DNA from: CAZJAH01 sp964544155
GTDB taxonomy: Bacteria > Bacteroidota > Ignavibacteria > Kapaibacteriales > UBA2268
Direction: 5' to 3'
NCBI GenBank assembly: GCA_964544155.1
Contig: CAZJAH010000020.1
Location: 1 to 55,364, forward strand
Length of the DNA stretch: 55,364 nt
The translations under genes and the position numbers were made by a program. The notes under the pieces are model-generated. The model worked only from the letters and a program-made list of their open reading frames with translations, was not told the DNA's origin and did no database searches. This document shows positions 25,097 through 34,295 of the stretch, in pieces. Within the stretch, counting starts at the first letter, position 1. Each line of letters opens with the position of its first letter.

Positions 25097-26281
25097 ATGG
25101 ACTTAGAAAAACCGAATATTTTATTTGTAGATGATGAAGAGCAGATCCTTTGGGCATACAGAAAAAATTTCGCTCGTAAATATAATATTATAACAGCCTC
25201 AAGCGGCGAGGAAGCGCTTGAAATAGTCTCGAAAAACGACATTGCCGTAATAATCACAGATTACAACATGGGTGGTATAGACGGCGTAGAGCTGCTGTCA
25301 AGGCTCAGAGACATATCGCCGGATACCGTCAGGATGCTGATCACCGGTTATGCCGACCTTAAAACAGCCATGAAAGCCGTGAACGAAGGCTACATTTTCA
25401 GATTTTTGACAAAACCTGCTGACCTGGAGCTGCTGCTCCATGCCATTGAAGCCGCGCTTCAGCTATTCAGGCTTATCCGAAGCGAAAAAGAGCTGAACAT
25501 GAAGCTTATGCAAGCTTACAGACAAATCGACGATGACTTAAAGGCCGCTGCTAAACTGCAGCAAAGTTTCCTGCCGGCTAAAAAGGAATGGATGGAACAT
25601 TTTTCTTACGACTGGATATATTTCCCCAGTATTTACCTTTCCGGTGATACCTTTAATTTTTTTCGTTTAAACAAAGAAACCATGGCATTTTATATCATTG
25701 ATGTTTCCGGCCACGGCATTTCAAGCTCCATTATGTCAATCAATCTAAGCCGGCTTTTAAATAATACAAACAGAAAAGACAATCCCCTGATAAAAAAGCA
25801 AAATGGAAAATACGAACCCGTATCACCTCCTGAAGTATTAACAGACCTCAATCAGCGTTATCTGACTGAAAGTTCCGTACAATACTTCACAATGGTTTAC
25901 GGAATAATTAATGAAAATACGGGTGAGGTCAGGTATTCATGCGCCGGCCATCCCGCTCCCCTTTTTGAGTACGAAGGGCAAATATCCGGAAGGGAAATAT
26001 CCTCCTTCCCTATCGGGATATTTAAAGCGGTAGAGTATGAAGAATATAAGGCAAAATTAAAAAAAGGCGGCCGCGTATTTATTTATTCTGATGGAGTCAC
26101 CGAATGTGAAAATCCGGAAATGGTACGCTTCTCGGAAGCCGGGTTGAGAAGTGTTATTTCAGGCACTGACAGAATCAGCATCGGCCGGATATTAGAAAAA
26201 CTTGTAAGTTCGCTTAATCATTGGCGCGGCAATGAAAAGTTCGAAGACGACATAACAGTACTGGTTTTTGAATACAATTAA
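25097..26281 (+). CDS. Response regulator with PP2C (SpoIIE/RsbU-type) phosphatase
   Basis: This 394-residue protein has an N-terminal receiver (residues 8-125) with acidic pocket VDDEE, phospho-acceptor Asp55 in ITDYNMGG, Thr in MLITGYAD and Lys in FLTKPAD. A helical linker leads to a PP2C domain (about 185-393) with metal-site motifs SGDTFNFF, IIDVSGHGISSS, FIYSDGVTECEN and FEDDITVLVF. In partner-switching systems such phosphatases dephosphorylate a STAS anti-anti-sigma protein. No STAS or anti-sigma gene is in the window. The adjacent histidine kinase is the probable phosphodonor. Confidence 0.92.
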   Translation: MDLEKPNILFVDDEEQILWAYRKNFARKYNIITASSGEEALEIVSKNDIAVIITDYNMGGIDGVELLSRLRDISPDTVRMLITGYADLKTAMKAVNEGYIFRFLTKPADLELLLHAIEAALQLFRLIRSEKELNMKLMQAYRQIDDDLKAAAKLQQSFLPAKKEWMEHFSYDWIYFPSIYLSGDTFNFFRLNKETMAFYIIDVSGHGISSSIMSINLSRLLNNTNRKDNPLIKKQNGKYEPVSPPEVLTDLNQRYLTESSVQYFTMVYGIINENTGEVRYSCAGHPAPLFEYEGQISGREISSFPIGIFKAVEYEEYKAKLKKGGRVFIYSDGVTECENPEMVRFSEAGLRSVISGTDRISIGRILEKLVSSLNHWRGNEKFEDDITVLVFEYN

Positions 26282-26283
26282 AA

Positions 26284-26332
26284 CAGTACCGGATTTTGAA
26301 TATAGTAGAACCAGTACCGGGTTTTAAATATA
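26284..26332 (+). repeat. Imperfect direct repeat, two 21-base copies
   Basis: CAGTACCGGATTTTGAATAT at 26284 and CAGTACCGGGTTTTAAATAT at 26312 (each one base longer, ending in A) differ at only two positions and lie 28 bases apart start to start. They immediately follow the stop of the PP2C gene. A shorter related sequence (AGCACCGGATTTTGTATT) lies at 43422. Confidence 0.7.
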
Positions 26333-26398
26333 ACAACAGAAACGAATCAAGAATATTAGTGAATAAACCGCGGCCTTATGATATTTTCATATTCTTCA

Positions 26399-26470
26399 TT
26401 CAGGATATAGTTTCAAACAAGAGTTCAGGATAGTTTCAAACAAGAGTTCAGGATATAGTTTCAAACAAGA
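26399..26470 (+). repeat. Three tandem copies of a 23-25 base unit
   Basis: The unit TTCAGGATATAG...TTTCAAACAAGAG occurs three times without spacers: 26399-26423 (25 bases), 26424-26446 (23 bases, lacking one TA) and 26447-26470 (24 bases, diverging at the last base). It ends 10 bases before the cheB-cheR fusion start, so it lies in the leader or promoter. Confidence 0.9.
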
Positions 26471-26480
26471 ATAAAATATC

Positions 26481-29471
26481 ATGAAAAAAAGCAAGGATAT
26501 TCAGAAAAATAGTGCCGAATTTAAGGAATCGGCCCATGCTAAAGAAGTAGAATTTCAAGGAGCGGAAAAATCTCGGGGATTTAATATAGTCGGTGTAGGC
26601 GCCTCTGCCGGAGGCCTGGAAGCGCTTGCAAGCTTTTTTGGCAGCATGCCCGCCAATACAGGTATGGCTTTTGTTGTTGTTCAGCACCTATCACCAGATT
26701 ATAAAAGTCTAATGGTTGAACTTCTTTCCAGGCATACCAAAATGAATGTTTACCGCGCTGAAGACGGCATGGAAGTACAGCCTGATTCGGTTTATCTCAT
26801 CCCGCCAAAGAAGAACATGACAATTTTCCACGGCAAATTATATCTAAGCGAACATTCTCATGATATGGGGCTAAATCTGCCGATCGACAAATTTTTAAGA
26901 TCACTTGCCGAGGATATGGGCGAAAAATCCATCGCGGTAATCCTTTCCGGTACAGGCAGCGACGGTACGCTCGGTATTAGAGACATAAAGGGAGCCGGCG
27001 GAATGACCATGGCACAGGATGAAATAACAGCTAAATTCGACGGTATGCCCAAAAGCGCCGTTGCGACTGGTCTGGTTGATTTTGTCCTCCCTCCTGATAA
27101 AATGGCCGGACAACTCATTAATTACGCTAAACATCCCCTTGTATCAAGAAATGAGTCATCAGAGGAAATTTTCAAAGATAACAAGGACATTTATTCAAAA
27201 ATTCTTGCTCTTATTAGATCGAGGACAGGCGCAGACTTTACTTTCTATAAATCGAGTACCATTGTCAGGAGAATTGAACGCAGGCTGAGCATTAACCAGA
27301 TCAACCAGCTGGAGAATTATCACAAACTGCTCCAGAATTCAAACTCTGAAATCGATACTCTTTATAAGGAATTACTTATAGGAGTAACAAAATTTTTCCG
27401 CGACTGGGAAGTATTCATCACCATAAGGGATGAAATAATTCCCGATCTGATTCAATCGAAAAAGCCGGGCGGACAAATAAGAATATGGGTTGCAGGATGC
27501 TCCACCGGCGAGGAGGCATATACTCTGGCATTGCTTTTCAGGGATTACATGGATAGAATTGATGTAAACCGCGAACTGAAAATATTTGCTACAGATATTG
27601 ACGAAGACTCTATCGAATTTGCTTCGGCGGGTATTTATCCTAATAGTATCATTGCGGATGTTCCTGAGGAACTGCTCCAAAAATATTTTACAAAGCAGGG
27701 GAATAATTACCATGTGAATGAGCAGATAAGACAGATGGTGATTTTTGCCAGACACAGCATAATCAAAGATCCGCCTTTTTCGAAGATGGACATGGTCAGC
27801 TGCCGCAATCTTTTGATTTACCTGCAGCCGATTCTGCAAAATAAAGTTCTTAAGGCTTTTAGCTTCTCTTTGCTTCAAAACGGGTATTTAGTTCTCGGTA
27901 CAAGTGAATCAGCAGGCGAAATGGCAAGCAATTTTGTGACTATTAATAATAAGCTTAAAATATATCAAAGCAGACAAAAAGCCAGAAGTCAAAACTTAAA
28001 TAATGTATTTACTCCGTCCTTTAAATTTGATAACAAATTGAAAATAAAAAAAAGCGGAAAGGCAATATCGGATAGAACAAATAATATCTCCGAAGAAGCA
28101 ATCGATTCTATAGAAATTATTAACAGTCATCTTTTTAATAATTATGTTCCGCCCGCTATTGTTATTGATGAACATTCAACTATACTTCATGCATTCAATG
28201 ACGCTAACAAATACCTCAGGCTGCCTAAGGGGGAAGTCAATCTTAACTTAATGAATATGATTCATCCCGAACTTTCTGTTGCCATTAGCACAGCAATCCA
28301 TAAAGCAATTAAGGAAAAAAACCTTGTCAGGTATAGGAATCTTAATATTGAGATTGACGGCAGCAGGCAATTGGTGACTCTGACCATAAAATATATCGGC
28401 CAATATAAGAACAGTGACAACTGCCTGCTTGTAGTATTCGAAAAAGGCACTCAGCAGCTTAAACCCATTAGCAGAGAGGACGGTGATTCATCATTTGACG
28501 GCGATTCAGGCCAACGCATAGAAGACTTAGAACAGGAACTAAAGTATAATAAGGAAAACCTCCAAGCTACCCTTGAAGAACTTGAAACTTCAAATGAAGA
28601 GCTGCAAAGCACAAATGAAGAGCTTATTGCATCTAACGAGGAGCTGCAAACAACTAATGAGGAGCTGCAGTCAGTAAATGAAGAACTTTACACTGTTAAT
28701 TCCGAATACCAGAGCAAAATTGACGAATTAACAGAACTTAATAATGACATCAATAACTGGTTCTTTATTACAGGTATAGGAACTGTTTTCCTCGATATGA
28801 ACCTGAAAGTGCGGAAATTTACTGACCCAGTAACAGAGTTTATTAACCTTATCGATAGTGATATCGGAAGGCCGATAAAGCATATTTCATTAAACTTTGA
28901 ATACGATAATTTTTTCAATGATATCGAGGAAGTGCTCCGGAACCTTAAATCAAAAGAACTTGAAGTAAAAAACAAAAATAATTCCTGGGTTCTGATAAAG
29001 CTTAGCCCCTACAGGACTACTGAAAACGCGGTGAAAGGTGTTGTGATTTCATTTGTTGATATAACAAGGCTTAAGAGTTACCAGGAGGAGATAATCAGAG
29101 AAAAAGATTTACTTATAAGAGTCCTGGAAAACAGCCCTTACGCCAAATTAATGATAGATAAAGACGGTTTTATTATTTTTTCCAATAATAAATCTGCAGA
29201 AATCCTGGGATTAAGCAAAGAAAACATTCAGCGAAAAAAATTCAATGATCCCGACTGGAGGATTAAAGATGCTGATGGCAATTTATTGCCGGAAGAGAAG
29301 CTGCCATTTAGACTTGTGATGGATAGCGGAAAACCTGTTTATAATGCAACTCATTATATCGAATGGCCTGACGGAAAGCAGGTAAAACTTTTAATCAACG
29401 GCGCTCCGGTATTTGATAAGGAAGGCAATGTAAACGGCGGAGTATTCAGTTTTTCCCAGGACCAAACTTAA
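26481..29471 (+). CDS. CheB-CheR fusion with PAS domains
   Basis: This 996-residue protein starts with a CheB methylesterase domain (about 33-220) with nucleophile Ser42 in GVGASAGGLEAL, His69 in VVVQHLSPDYKS and the Asp-bearing ILSGTGSDGTLG. A CheR methyltransferase domain (about 235-500) follows, with IGVTKFFRDWEVF, the SAM site IWVAGCSTGEEAYTLAL, and MVSCRNLLIYLQP. A PAS-like segment (about 550-660), a long repetitive Glu/Leu/Asn coiled coil (about 670-750) and two more PAS domains complete it. There is no kinase domain and no methyl-accepting protein nearby, so the methylation target is unknown. The hybrid kinase begins 15 bases downstream. Confidence 0.93.
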   Translation: MKKSKDIQKNSAEFKESAHAKEVEFQGAEKSRGFNIVGVGASAGGLEALASFFGSMPANTGMAFVVVQHLSPDYKSLMVELLSRHTKMNVYRAEDGMEVQPDSVYLIPPKKNMTIFHGKLYLSEHSHDMGLNLPIDKFLRSLAEDMGEKSIAVILSGTGSDGTLGIRDIKGAGGMTMAQDEITAKFDGMPKSAVATGLVDFVLPPDKMAGQLINYAKHPLVSRNESSEEIFKDNKDIYSKILALIRSRTGADFTFYKSSTIVRRIERRLSINQINQLENYHKLLQNSNSEIDTLYKELLIGVTKFFRDWEVFITIRDEIIPDLIQSKKPGGQIRIWVAGCSTGEEAYTLALLFRDYMDRIDVNRELKIFATDIDEDSIEFASAGIYPNSIIADVPEELLQKYFTKQGNNYHVNEQIRQMVIFARHSIIKDPPFSKMDMVSCRNLLIYLQPILQNKVLKAFSFSLLQNGYLVLGTSESAGEMASNFVTINNKLKIYQSRQKARSQNLNNVFTPSFKFDNKLKIKKSGKAISDRTNNISEEAIDSIEIINSHLFNNYVPPAIVIDEHSTILHAFNDANKYLRLPKGEVNLNLMNMIHPELSVAISTAIHKAIKEKNLVRYRNLNIEIDGSRQLVTLTIKYIGQYKNSDNCLLVVFEKGTQQLKPISREDGDSSFDGDSGQRIEDLEQELKYNKENLQATLEELETSNEELQSTNEELIASNEELQTTNEELQSVNEELYTVNSEYQSKIDELTELNNDINNWFFITGIGTVFLDMNLKVRKFTDPVTEFINLIDSDIGRPIKHISLNFEYDNFFNDIEEVLRNLKSKELEVKNKNNSWVLIKLSPYRTTENAVKGVVISFVDITRLKSYQEEIIREKDLLIRVLENSPYAKLMIDKDGFIIFSNNKSAEILGLSKENIQRKKFNDPDWRIKDADGNLLPEEKLPFRLVMDSGKPVYNATHYIEWPDGKQVKLLINGAPVFDKEGNVNGGVFSFSQDQT

Positions 29472-29486
29472 AAATAATTTAATAAA

Positions 29487-32400
29487 ATGTCAGATAATTC
29501 AGAAATAAGAAAAAAAGCAGAAAATATCCTCTCCGCTCGTAAAACAGGCACAGACTTCAGCTCTGAAAACCCGGACAGGATAATTCACGAGCTTCAGGTT
29601 CATCAGATTGAACTTGAACTTCAAAATGACGAGCTCAAGAGAACCCGTGATGAATTAAGTAAAATGGGCAACAAATATTTCGACCTCTTCGAGCTTGCTC
29701 CCGTGGGGTATTTATTACTTGATTATGAAGCCCGGATCAAAGAAATAAACATCAAAGCTTTGACGATTTTCGATTCTACCAAAGAAAAAATTTACAACAA
29801 AGAGCTCTACACTTTTATAGATTCGGCAAGCCAGGACAGCTTCTATCATTTCTTTCGAAAACTAAAAAATGATGGGATAAACGAAAATCTTGAAATTAAG
29901 ATACAGTCGGGCGGTAATCATAAAACTATCATAATGCAGGGCCTGTTGTGGAAGAATTTCCCGGCGCAGGATCTCATAAAGCTTACCATTACAGACGTTA
30001 CCAGGCGCAAATTGAATGAATTAGCCACTAACCGGTTTAAAACCTCCCTTGATTACGCGCTTGATAATATATTCCTGGTAGATACCGAAACCCATAAATT
30101 CCTCGATGTAAACGATGCTGTTATAAGGGATCTTGGTTACTCACGTGAGGAAATAATTAATAAAACCATAAGTGATATTACTGAAGATCTTTCACAAGAA
30201 GATGTAAAAGAGATAATTTCAAATCTCAGAGAGAACAAAATTAAATCCCGAAAATTACATTCCCGGCATATTAAAAAAAACGGAAACAGCATACCTGTGG
30301 AGATCATAGCCAGGCTTGCCGAAGCACAGGGAGAGGAAATCCTCATCTGTGTTGTAAGGGACAATTCCGATTACCTTGAAAAGGAGCAGCGCCTTCAGTT
30401 TCAGGCCGACCTGCTCAATGCCGTAGGTGAGTCAGTGATAGCCATTGATGAAAGCAGAAAAATAATCTTTTGGAATAAATTCGCCGAACAAAGTTTTGGT
30501 TATAACGCTAATGAAGTAACAGGCGCCGATATCCGGGATTTAGAAATCGGATTAATCAAACACGGCGATGACATTTGCGATAGGGTTAAATCCGATACTG
30601 AAGCACGGGAAATGTATCTGAAGAAAAATAACGGATCGGGCATAACAGCCTATGCCGCTTTTTCATCGGTAGTTTTCAAGGATAATACTCGGGGTATTAT
30701 ATGCACGATAAATGATATATCCGAGCTTAAAAAATCCCAGGTGCTGCTCAGGCAGCGCCAGGAAGAATACAAGCAGTTATTCGCCTCTATTCCGATAGGT
30801 ATTTACAGAGCACTGCCTTCGGGTGAAATAATTAAAGCCAATCCCGCTTTCGCGAAAATGCTGGGCTATGAAAATCCGGAAGAAATTGAAAACCTGAATA
30901 TAAGCGCTTTTGACAGGCTTGAACCATCTGAAAGAGAAGTAAAAGTCAACAGACTTTTGGAAAAAGGCAGCATCATCGGCAGCGAAACCCTATGGAGAAA
31001 AAAAGACGGAACCGGATTTTACGTACGAGAAAATGCAAAAGCCATTTACGATGACAGCCTGAATATCATCCATTACGAAGGAACCGTAGAAAACATCAAT
31101 GACCGAAAGCATGCCGAAATAGCTCTTAAACAATCCGAAGAAAGGTTCCGCAGCATAATCGAAAAAACACCCGTCGGGATGTGCATAACCAATTCACAGG
31201 GCAATTTTGAATACGTTAACAAAGCATATTGTGATATTTACCGCTATACACCCGAAGAACTGCTTGGCAGGCATTTTTCGGTTGTTGCAGGCGATTCTAA
31301 CAAAGAGATACTCAAAAAGCTGCATGATGATTTTATCGGCGGCAATAATGAAGTGCGCGGTGAATGGGAAGTGGTTAGCAAAGACGGCAAAAAGCTATCT
31401 ATCATAGCAGATGCCGCGCTTATCCACGGAGCGGACGGCGAGAACAAAAAAGCCACTTTCGTTATCGATATAACCAACCAGAAAGTAGCCCAAAAAGCTC
31501 TAAAGGATAGTGAGGAAAGATTCAGAACCCTCTTTGAGGACAGCCCGGTCGGGATCAATATGATAGAAATGGAGGCAATGCGGTTCATCCGAATGAACAA
31601 CGCCTTCATAGAAATGACGGGATATAATGAAATAGAGTTAAGCAGGCTCACGGTTTATGACATAACCCACCCCGACAATATTCATGAGCTCTACTCAAAT
31701 ATGAAAGATCTCAGGGATAATCAATCAGGAATGTTTTCGCTGGAAATGAAGATAATCCGTAAAACAGGAGATATAATTTGGATAAATCTCAGTGTGTCAC
31801 TTGTTTTTGATGAAAATTCCGTTCCTGTTTACGGCATAACGGTAGCTGAGAACATAACCAAACGCAGGCAGACAGAAGAAGCATTCCGTAAGAGTGAAGA
31901 AAGATTCAGGCGGCTTGCCGAAAACGCCCGGGATATGATCTTCCGCCTAAGCCTCAAACCAAATATTCAGTATGAATATCTAAGCTCGGCGTCTGCTGAA
32001 ATTCTCGGATATCTTCCGGAAGAATTTTACCTCGATCCTCATTTGATCGAAAGCTGTGTACATCATGAAGATTTAAAGATATTAGCCAAAGCCGCGGACT
32101 TCAACTACAGCTCCTTCGAACCTGTGAACTTACGGATGACCCGCCAGGATGGCAGGCAGGTATGGATTGAGAAAAGATTTACTCCCGTCAGCGATCCTGA
32201 GTTTGGCGTTATAGCCATAGAGGGTGTCGCCCGTGATATTACCGAGAGCAAAATGAATGAAGACTTCCAGAAAGGTGTAAACGAAGTACTGGAGATGATT
32301 GCGCTTGGTAAATCTCTTCAACAGACATTAGAGCGCCTTGCGCATGTTATCGAAGATCAGGATGAAGACATAGCCTGCTCTATCCTGCTTGCCGACAAAA

Positions 32401-34229
32401 AATCCGGCTACCTGAAATGCATAGCCGCGCCAAGCCTTCCTGAAACGTTTAACCGGTTTACATGCAATGTGAACATTAATGTAAGCAGCGACGCTTCTGT
32501 AGAGGCAATGACCAAAAACCGGCCGGTTATAGTGGAGGATGTTCAGGATAATGAGCTCTATTCAGGTATGCACGGCATAATGAAGGAGCTTGACATCAAT
32601 TCGAGCTGGGTCATGCCCATTTATACTTCAGAAAATCATAAACTCGGGACTGTTAATTTTTATTTAAAGAAAAACAGGACTCCCGACCACAGAGGCATGC
32701 GCCTTTTGCAGGCAGCCTCGCATATAGCCGGGATAGCCATTGAAAGAAAAAATTCTGAACGGCTGCTGCTTAAGGCAAAAGAAGCCGCCGAGCTGGCTAA
32801 CCGCGCCAAAAGTGAATTCCTGGCGAACATGAGCCATGAGATAAGAACTCCCATGAACGCCATACTGGGATTCGCGGAACTGCTCAGAGAATACAATCTT
32901 CAGGACGAAAGGCTCAGTGAATACGTCAGAGGTATCGCGGTAAGCGGTAAAAACCTGCTCAATTTGATCAACGATATACTCGATCTTTCAAAAATTGAAT
33001 CCGGCAAAATGGATATCAATTATGAGCCGGTCAATCTCGATAATATATATACAGAACTGCAGCAGATTTTTTCTCTAAAAGTACAAAAAAAAGGTATCGA
33101 CCTAAGGATCAATCATCCCGAAGATATACCAAAAAAGCTTTTCCTGGATGAAGTAAGAATCAGACAGGTACTTTTTAACCTGGTCGGCAATGCCGTTAAA
33201 TTCACCGAAAAAGGGTATGTCGAACTCGAAACCAATGTCAAATTAATTGAAAATACTCCCGGTAAATATGAGCTTATATTCAGGATAAAAGATACCGGTA
33301 TCGGAATTCCGGAAAACCAGCAAAATGAAATTTTCGAACCATTCAGGCAGCGTGAAGGCCAAAGCGTAAGAAAATACGGCGGAACCGGCCTTGGCTTAAC
33401 AATTACCAGAAGGCTTGTCGAAATGATGGGAGGCACAATTTCTTTGAAAAGCTCTCCCGGAAGCGGTTCCGTTTTTACAGTTAAATTAGATGATATACAG
33501 GTACAGGATGCTATAGAAGAAAGGACTTTTTCAGAAATCAGGTTCGATATCGATTCTTTGGATTTCTATCCCGCTAAAGTACTGCTGGCCGAGGATATTG
33601 ACTCTAACCGAATTGTCATGACAGGTTTTCTGGAGAATTATAATCTCGAACTTTTTACCGTTGAAAACGGAAAAGACGCGGTGGAAAAAGCCGTGGATAT
33701 CGAACCCGATATTGTTATTATGGATCTGCAAATGCCTGTTATGGACGGGAAAGAAGCCTCGCGTTTAATTAAGAAACAGTTACCCGGAATACCCATTATT
33801 GCCCTGACAGCGGCTTCATACAATCAATCCGAACAGGAAGGCCTTTTTGATGGTTATTTGAGAAAACCGGCCAGGAAAAAAGATCTGATACTTGAACTCG
33901 CGAAATTCCTGAAAACTTTGACAATAAAATCCGAAAGCACAGAGAAAATTTTATTTGAAAGCGAAAACGTAAAAATAAGTAGTGAATCAGTTTATTATTT
34001 CGAAAAGGTTATCATTCCTAAATGGGAAGAAGCAAGCAGTTCATTGATAATTGATAATATAAAAGATTTGGCCGAAGACCTTATTGAATTTTCTGGACAA
34101 CATAATGTAGGTTTTGTCAGAGATTATGGAGTAAAGCTGAAAAGCCTGACTATGAATTTTGATATAGAAGGTATACTCAGATTATTGCCCGAATTCACCT
34201 TACTTACTGAAAAACTTAAGAATAGCTAA
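29487..34229 (+). CDS. Multi-PAS GAF hybrid histidine kinase
   Basis: This 1580-residue cytoplasmic protein opens with a helical module (LQVHQIELELQNDELKRTRD) like that of the kinase at 22923. About seven PAS domains follow between residues 60 and 925, then a GAF domain (about 930-1090). HisKA has FLANMSHEIRTPMNAILGF (His near 1115), and HATPase_c has FNLVGNAVKFTE, DTGIGIPENQQ and GGTGLGLTITRRL. A receiver lies at about 1362-1480 with VLLAEDIDSNR and the acceptor Asp in IVIMDLQMPVMDG. The last ~100 residues are helical but show no HPt histidine, so relay would need a separate HPt protein. Confidence 0.93.
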   Translation: MSDNSEIRKKAENILSARKTGTDFSSENPDRIIHELQVHQIELELQNDELKRTRDELSKMGNKYFDLFELAPVGYLLLDYEARIKEINIKALTIFDSTKEKIYNKELYTFIDSASQDSFYHFFRKLKNDGINENLEIKIQSGGNHKTIIMQGLLWKNFPAQDLIKLTITDVTRRKLNELATNRFKTSLDYALDNIFLVDTETHKFLDVNDAVIRDLGYSREEIINKTISDITEDLSQEDVKEIISNLRENKIKSRKLHSRHIKKNGNSIPVEIIARLAEAQGEEILICVVRDNSDYLEKEQRLQFQADLLNAVGESVIAIDESRKIIFWNKFAEQSFGYNANEVTGADIRDLEIGLIKHGDDICDRVKSDTEAREMYLKKNNGSGITAYAAFSSVVFKDNTRGIICTINDISELKKSQVLLRQRQEEYKQLFASIPIGIYRALPSGEIIKANPAFAKMLGYENPEEIENLNISAFDRLEPSEREVKVNRLLEKGSIIGSETLWRKKDGTGFYVRENAKAIYDDSLNIIHYEGTVENINDRKHAEIALKQSEERFRSIIEKTPVGMCITNSQGNFEYVNKAYCDIYRYTPEELLGRHFSVVAGDSNKEILKKLHDDFIGGNNEVRGEWEVVSKDGKKLSIIADAALIHGADGENKKATFVIDITNQKVAQKALKDSEERFRTLFEDSPVGINMIEMEAMRFIRMNNAFIEMTGYNEIELSRLTVYDITHPDNIHELYSNMKDLRDNQSGMFSLEMKIIRKTGDIIWINLSVSLVFDENSVPVYGITVAENITKRRQTEEAFRKSEERFRRLAENARDMIFRLSLKPNIQYEYLSSASAEILGYLPEEFYLDPHLIESCVHHEDLKILAKAADFNYSSFEPVNLRMTRQDGRQVWIEKRFTPVSDPEFGVIAIEGVARDITESKMNEDFQKGVNEVLEMIALGKSLQQTLERLAHVIEDQDEDIACSILLADKKSGYLKCIAAPSLPETFNRFTCNVNINVSSDASVEAMTKNRPVIVEDVQDNELYSGMHGIMKELDINSSWVMPIYTSENHKLGTVNFYLKKNRTPDHRGMRLLQAASHIAGIAIERKNSERLLLKAKEAAELANRAKSEFLANMSHEIRTPMNAILGFAELLREYNLQDERLSEYVRGIAVSGKNLLNLINDILDLSKIESGKMDINYEPVNLDNIYTELQQIFSLKVQKKGIDLRINHPEDIPKKLFLDEVRIRQVLFNLVGNAVKFTEKGYVELETNVKLIENTPGKYELIFRIKDTGIGIPENQQNEIFEPFRQREGQSVRKYGGTGLGLTITRRLVEMMGGTISLKSSPGSGSVFTVKLDDIQVQDAIEERTFSEIRFDIDSLDFYPAKVLLAEDIDSNRIVMTGFLENYNLELFTVENGKDAVEKAVDIEPDIVIMDLQMPVMDGKEASRLIKKQLPGIPIIALTAASYNQSEQEGLFDGYLRKPARKKDLILELAKFLKTLTIKSESTEKILFESENVKISSESVYYFEKVIIPKWEEASSSLIIDNIKDLAEDLIEFSGQHNVGFVRDYGVKLKSLTMNFDIEGILRLLPEFTLLTEKLKNS

Positions 34230-34260
34230 TGCTTTTGGTTAATTCTCAACTCTTTTTTTT
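34220..34260 (+). terminator. Possible terminator after the hybrid kinase
   Basis: An imperfect stem around the stop codon (GAAT...TAA with TTA...ATTC) is followed seven bases later by a run of eight T at 34253-34260. The stem is weak and bulged. Confidence 0.25.
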
Positions 34261-34266
34261 AAATTT

Positions 34267-34286
34267 GTTAAGAATATAAACTTAAC
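34267..34286 (+). promoter_or_regulatory. Small inverted repeat in the purC leader
   Basis: GTTAAG at 34267-34272 and CTTAAC at 34281-34286 form a perfect 6-base inverted repeat with an 8-base AT-rich centre. It sits directly before the GGAATAAAA ribosome-binding site of purC. It could be a small operator or chance; it does not match the usual PurR box. Confidence 0.2.
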
Positions 34287-34295
34287 GGAATAAAA

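Noticed and set aside
26399..26470. Possible CRISPR array
   Set aside because: The repeats are directly adjacent with no spacers and number only three, with no cas genes nearby.
28545..28725. Repetitive DNA inside the CheB-CheR gene
   Set aside because: It is explained by a coiled coil of repeated EELQ-TNEEL units, a normal feature of this protein family.
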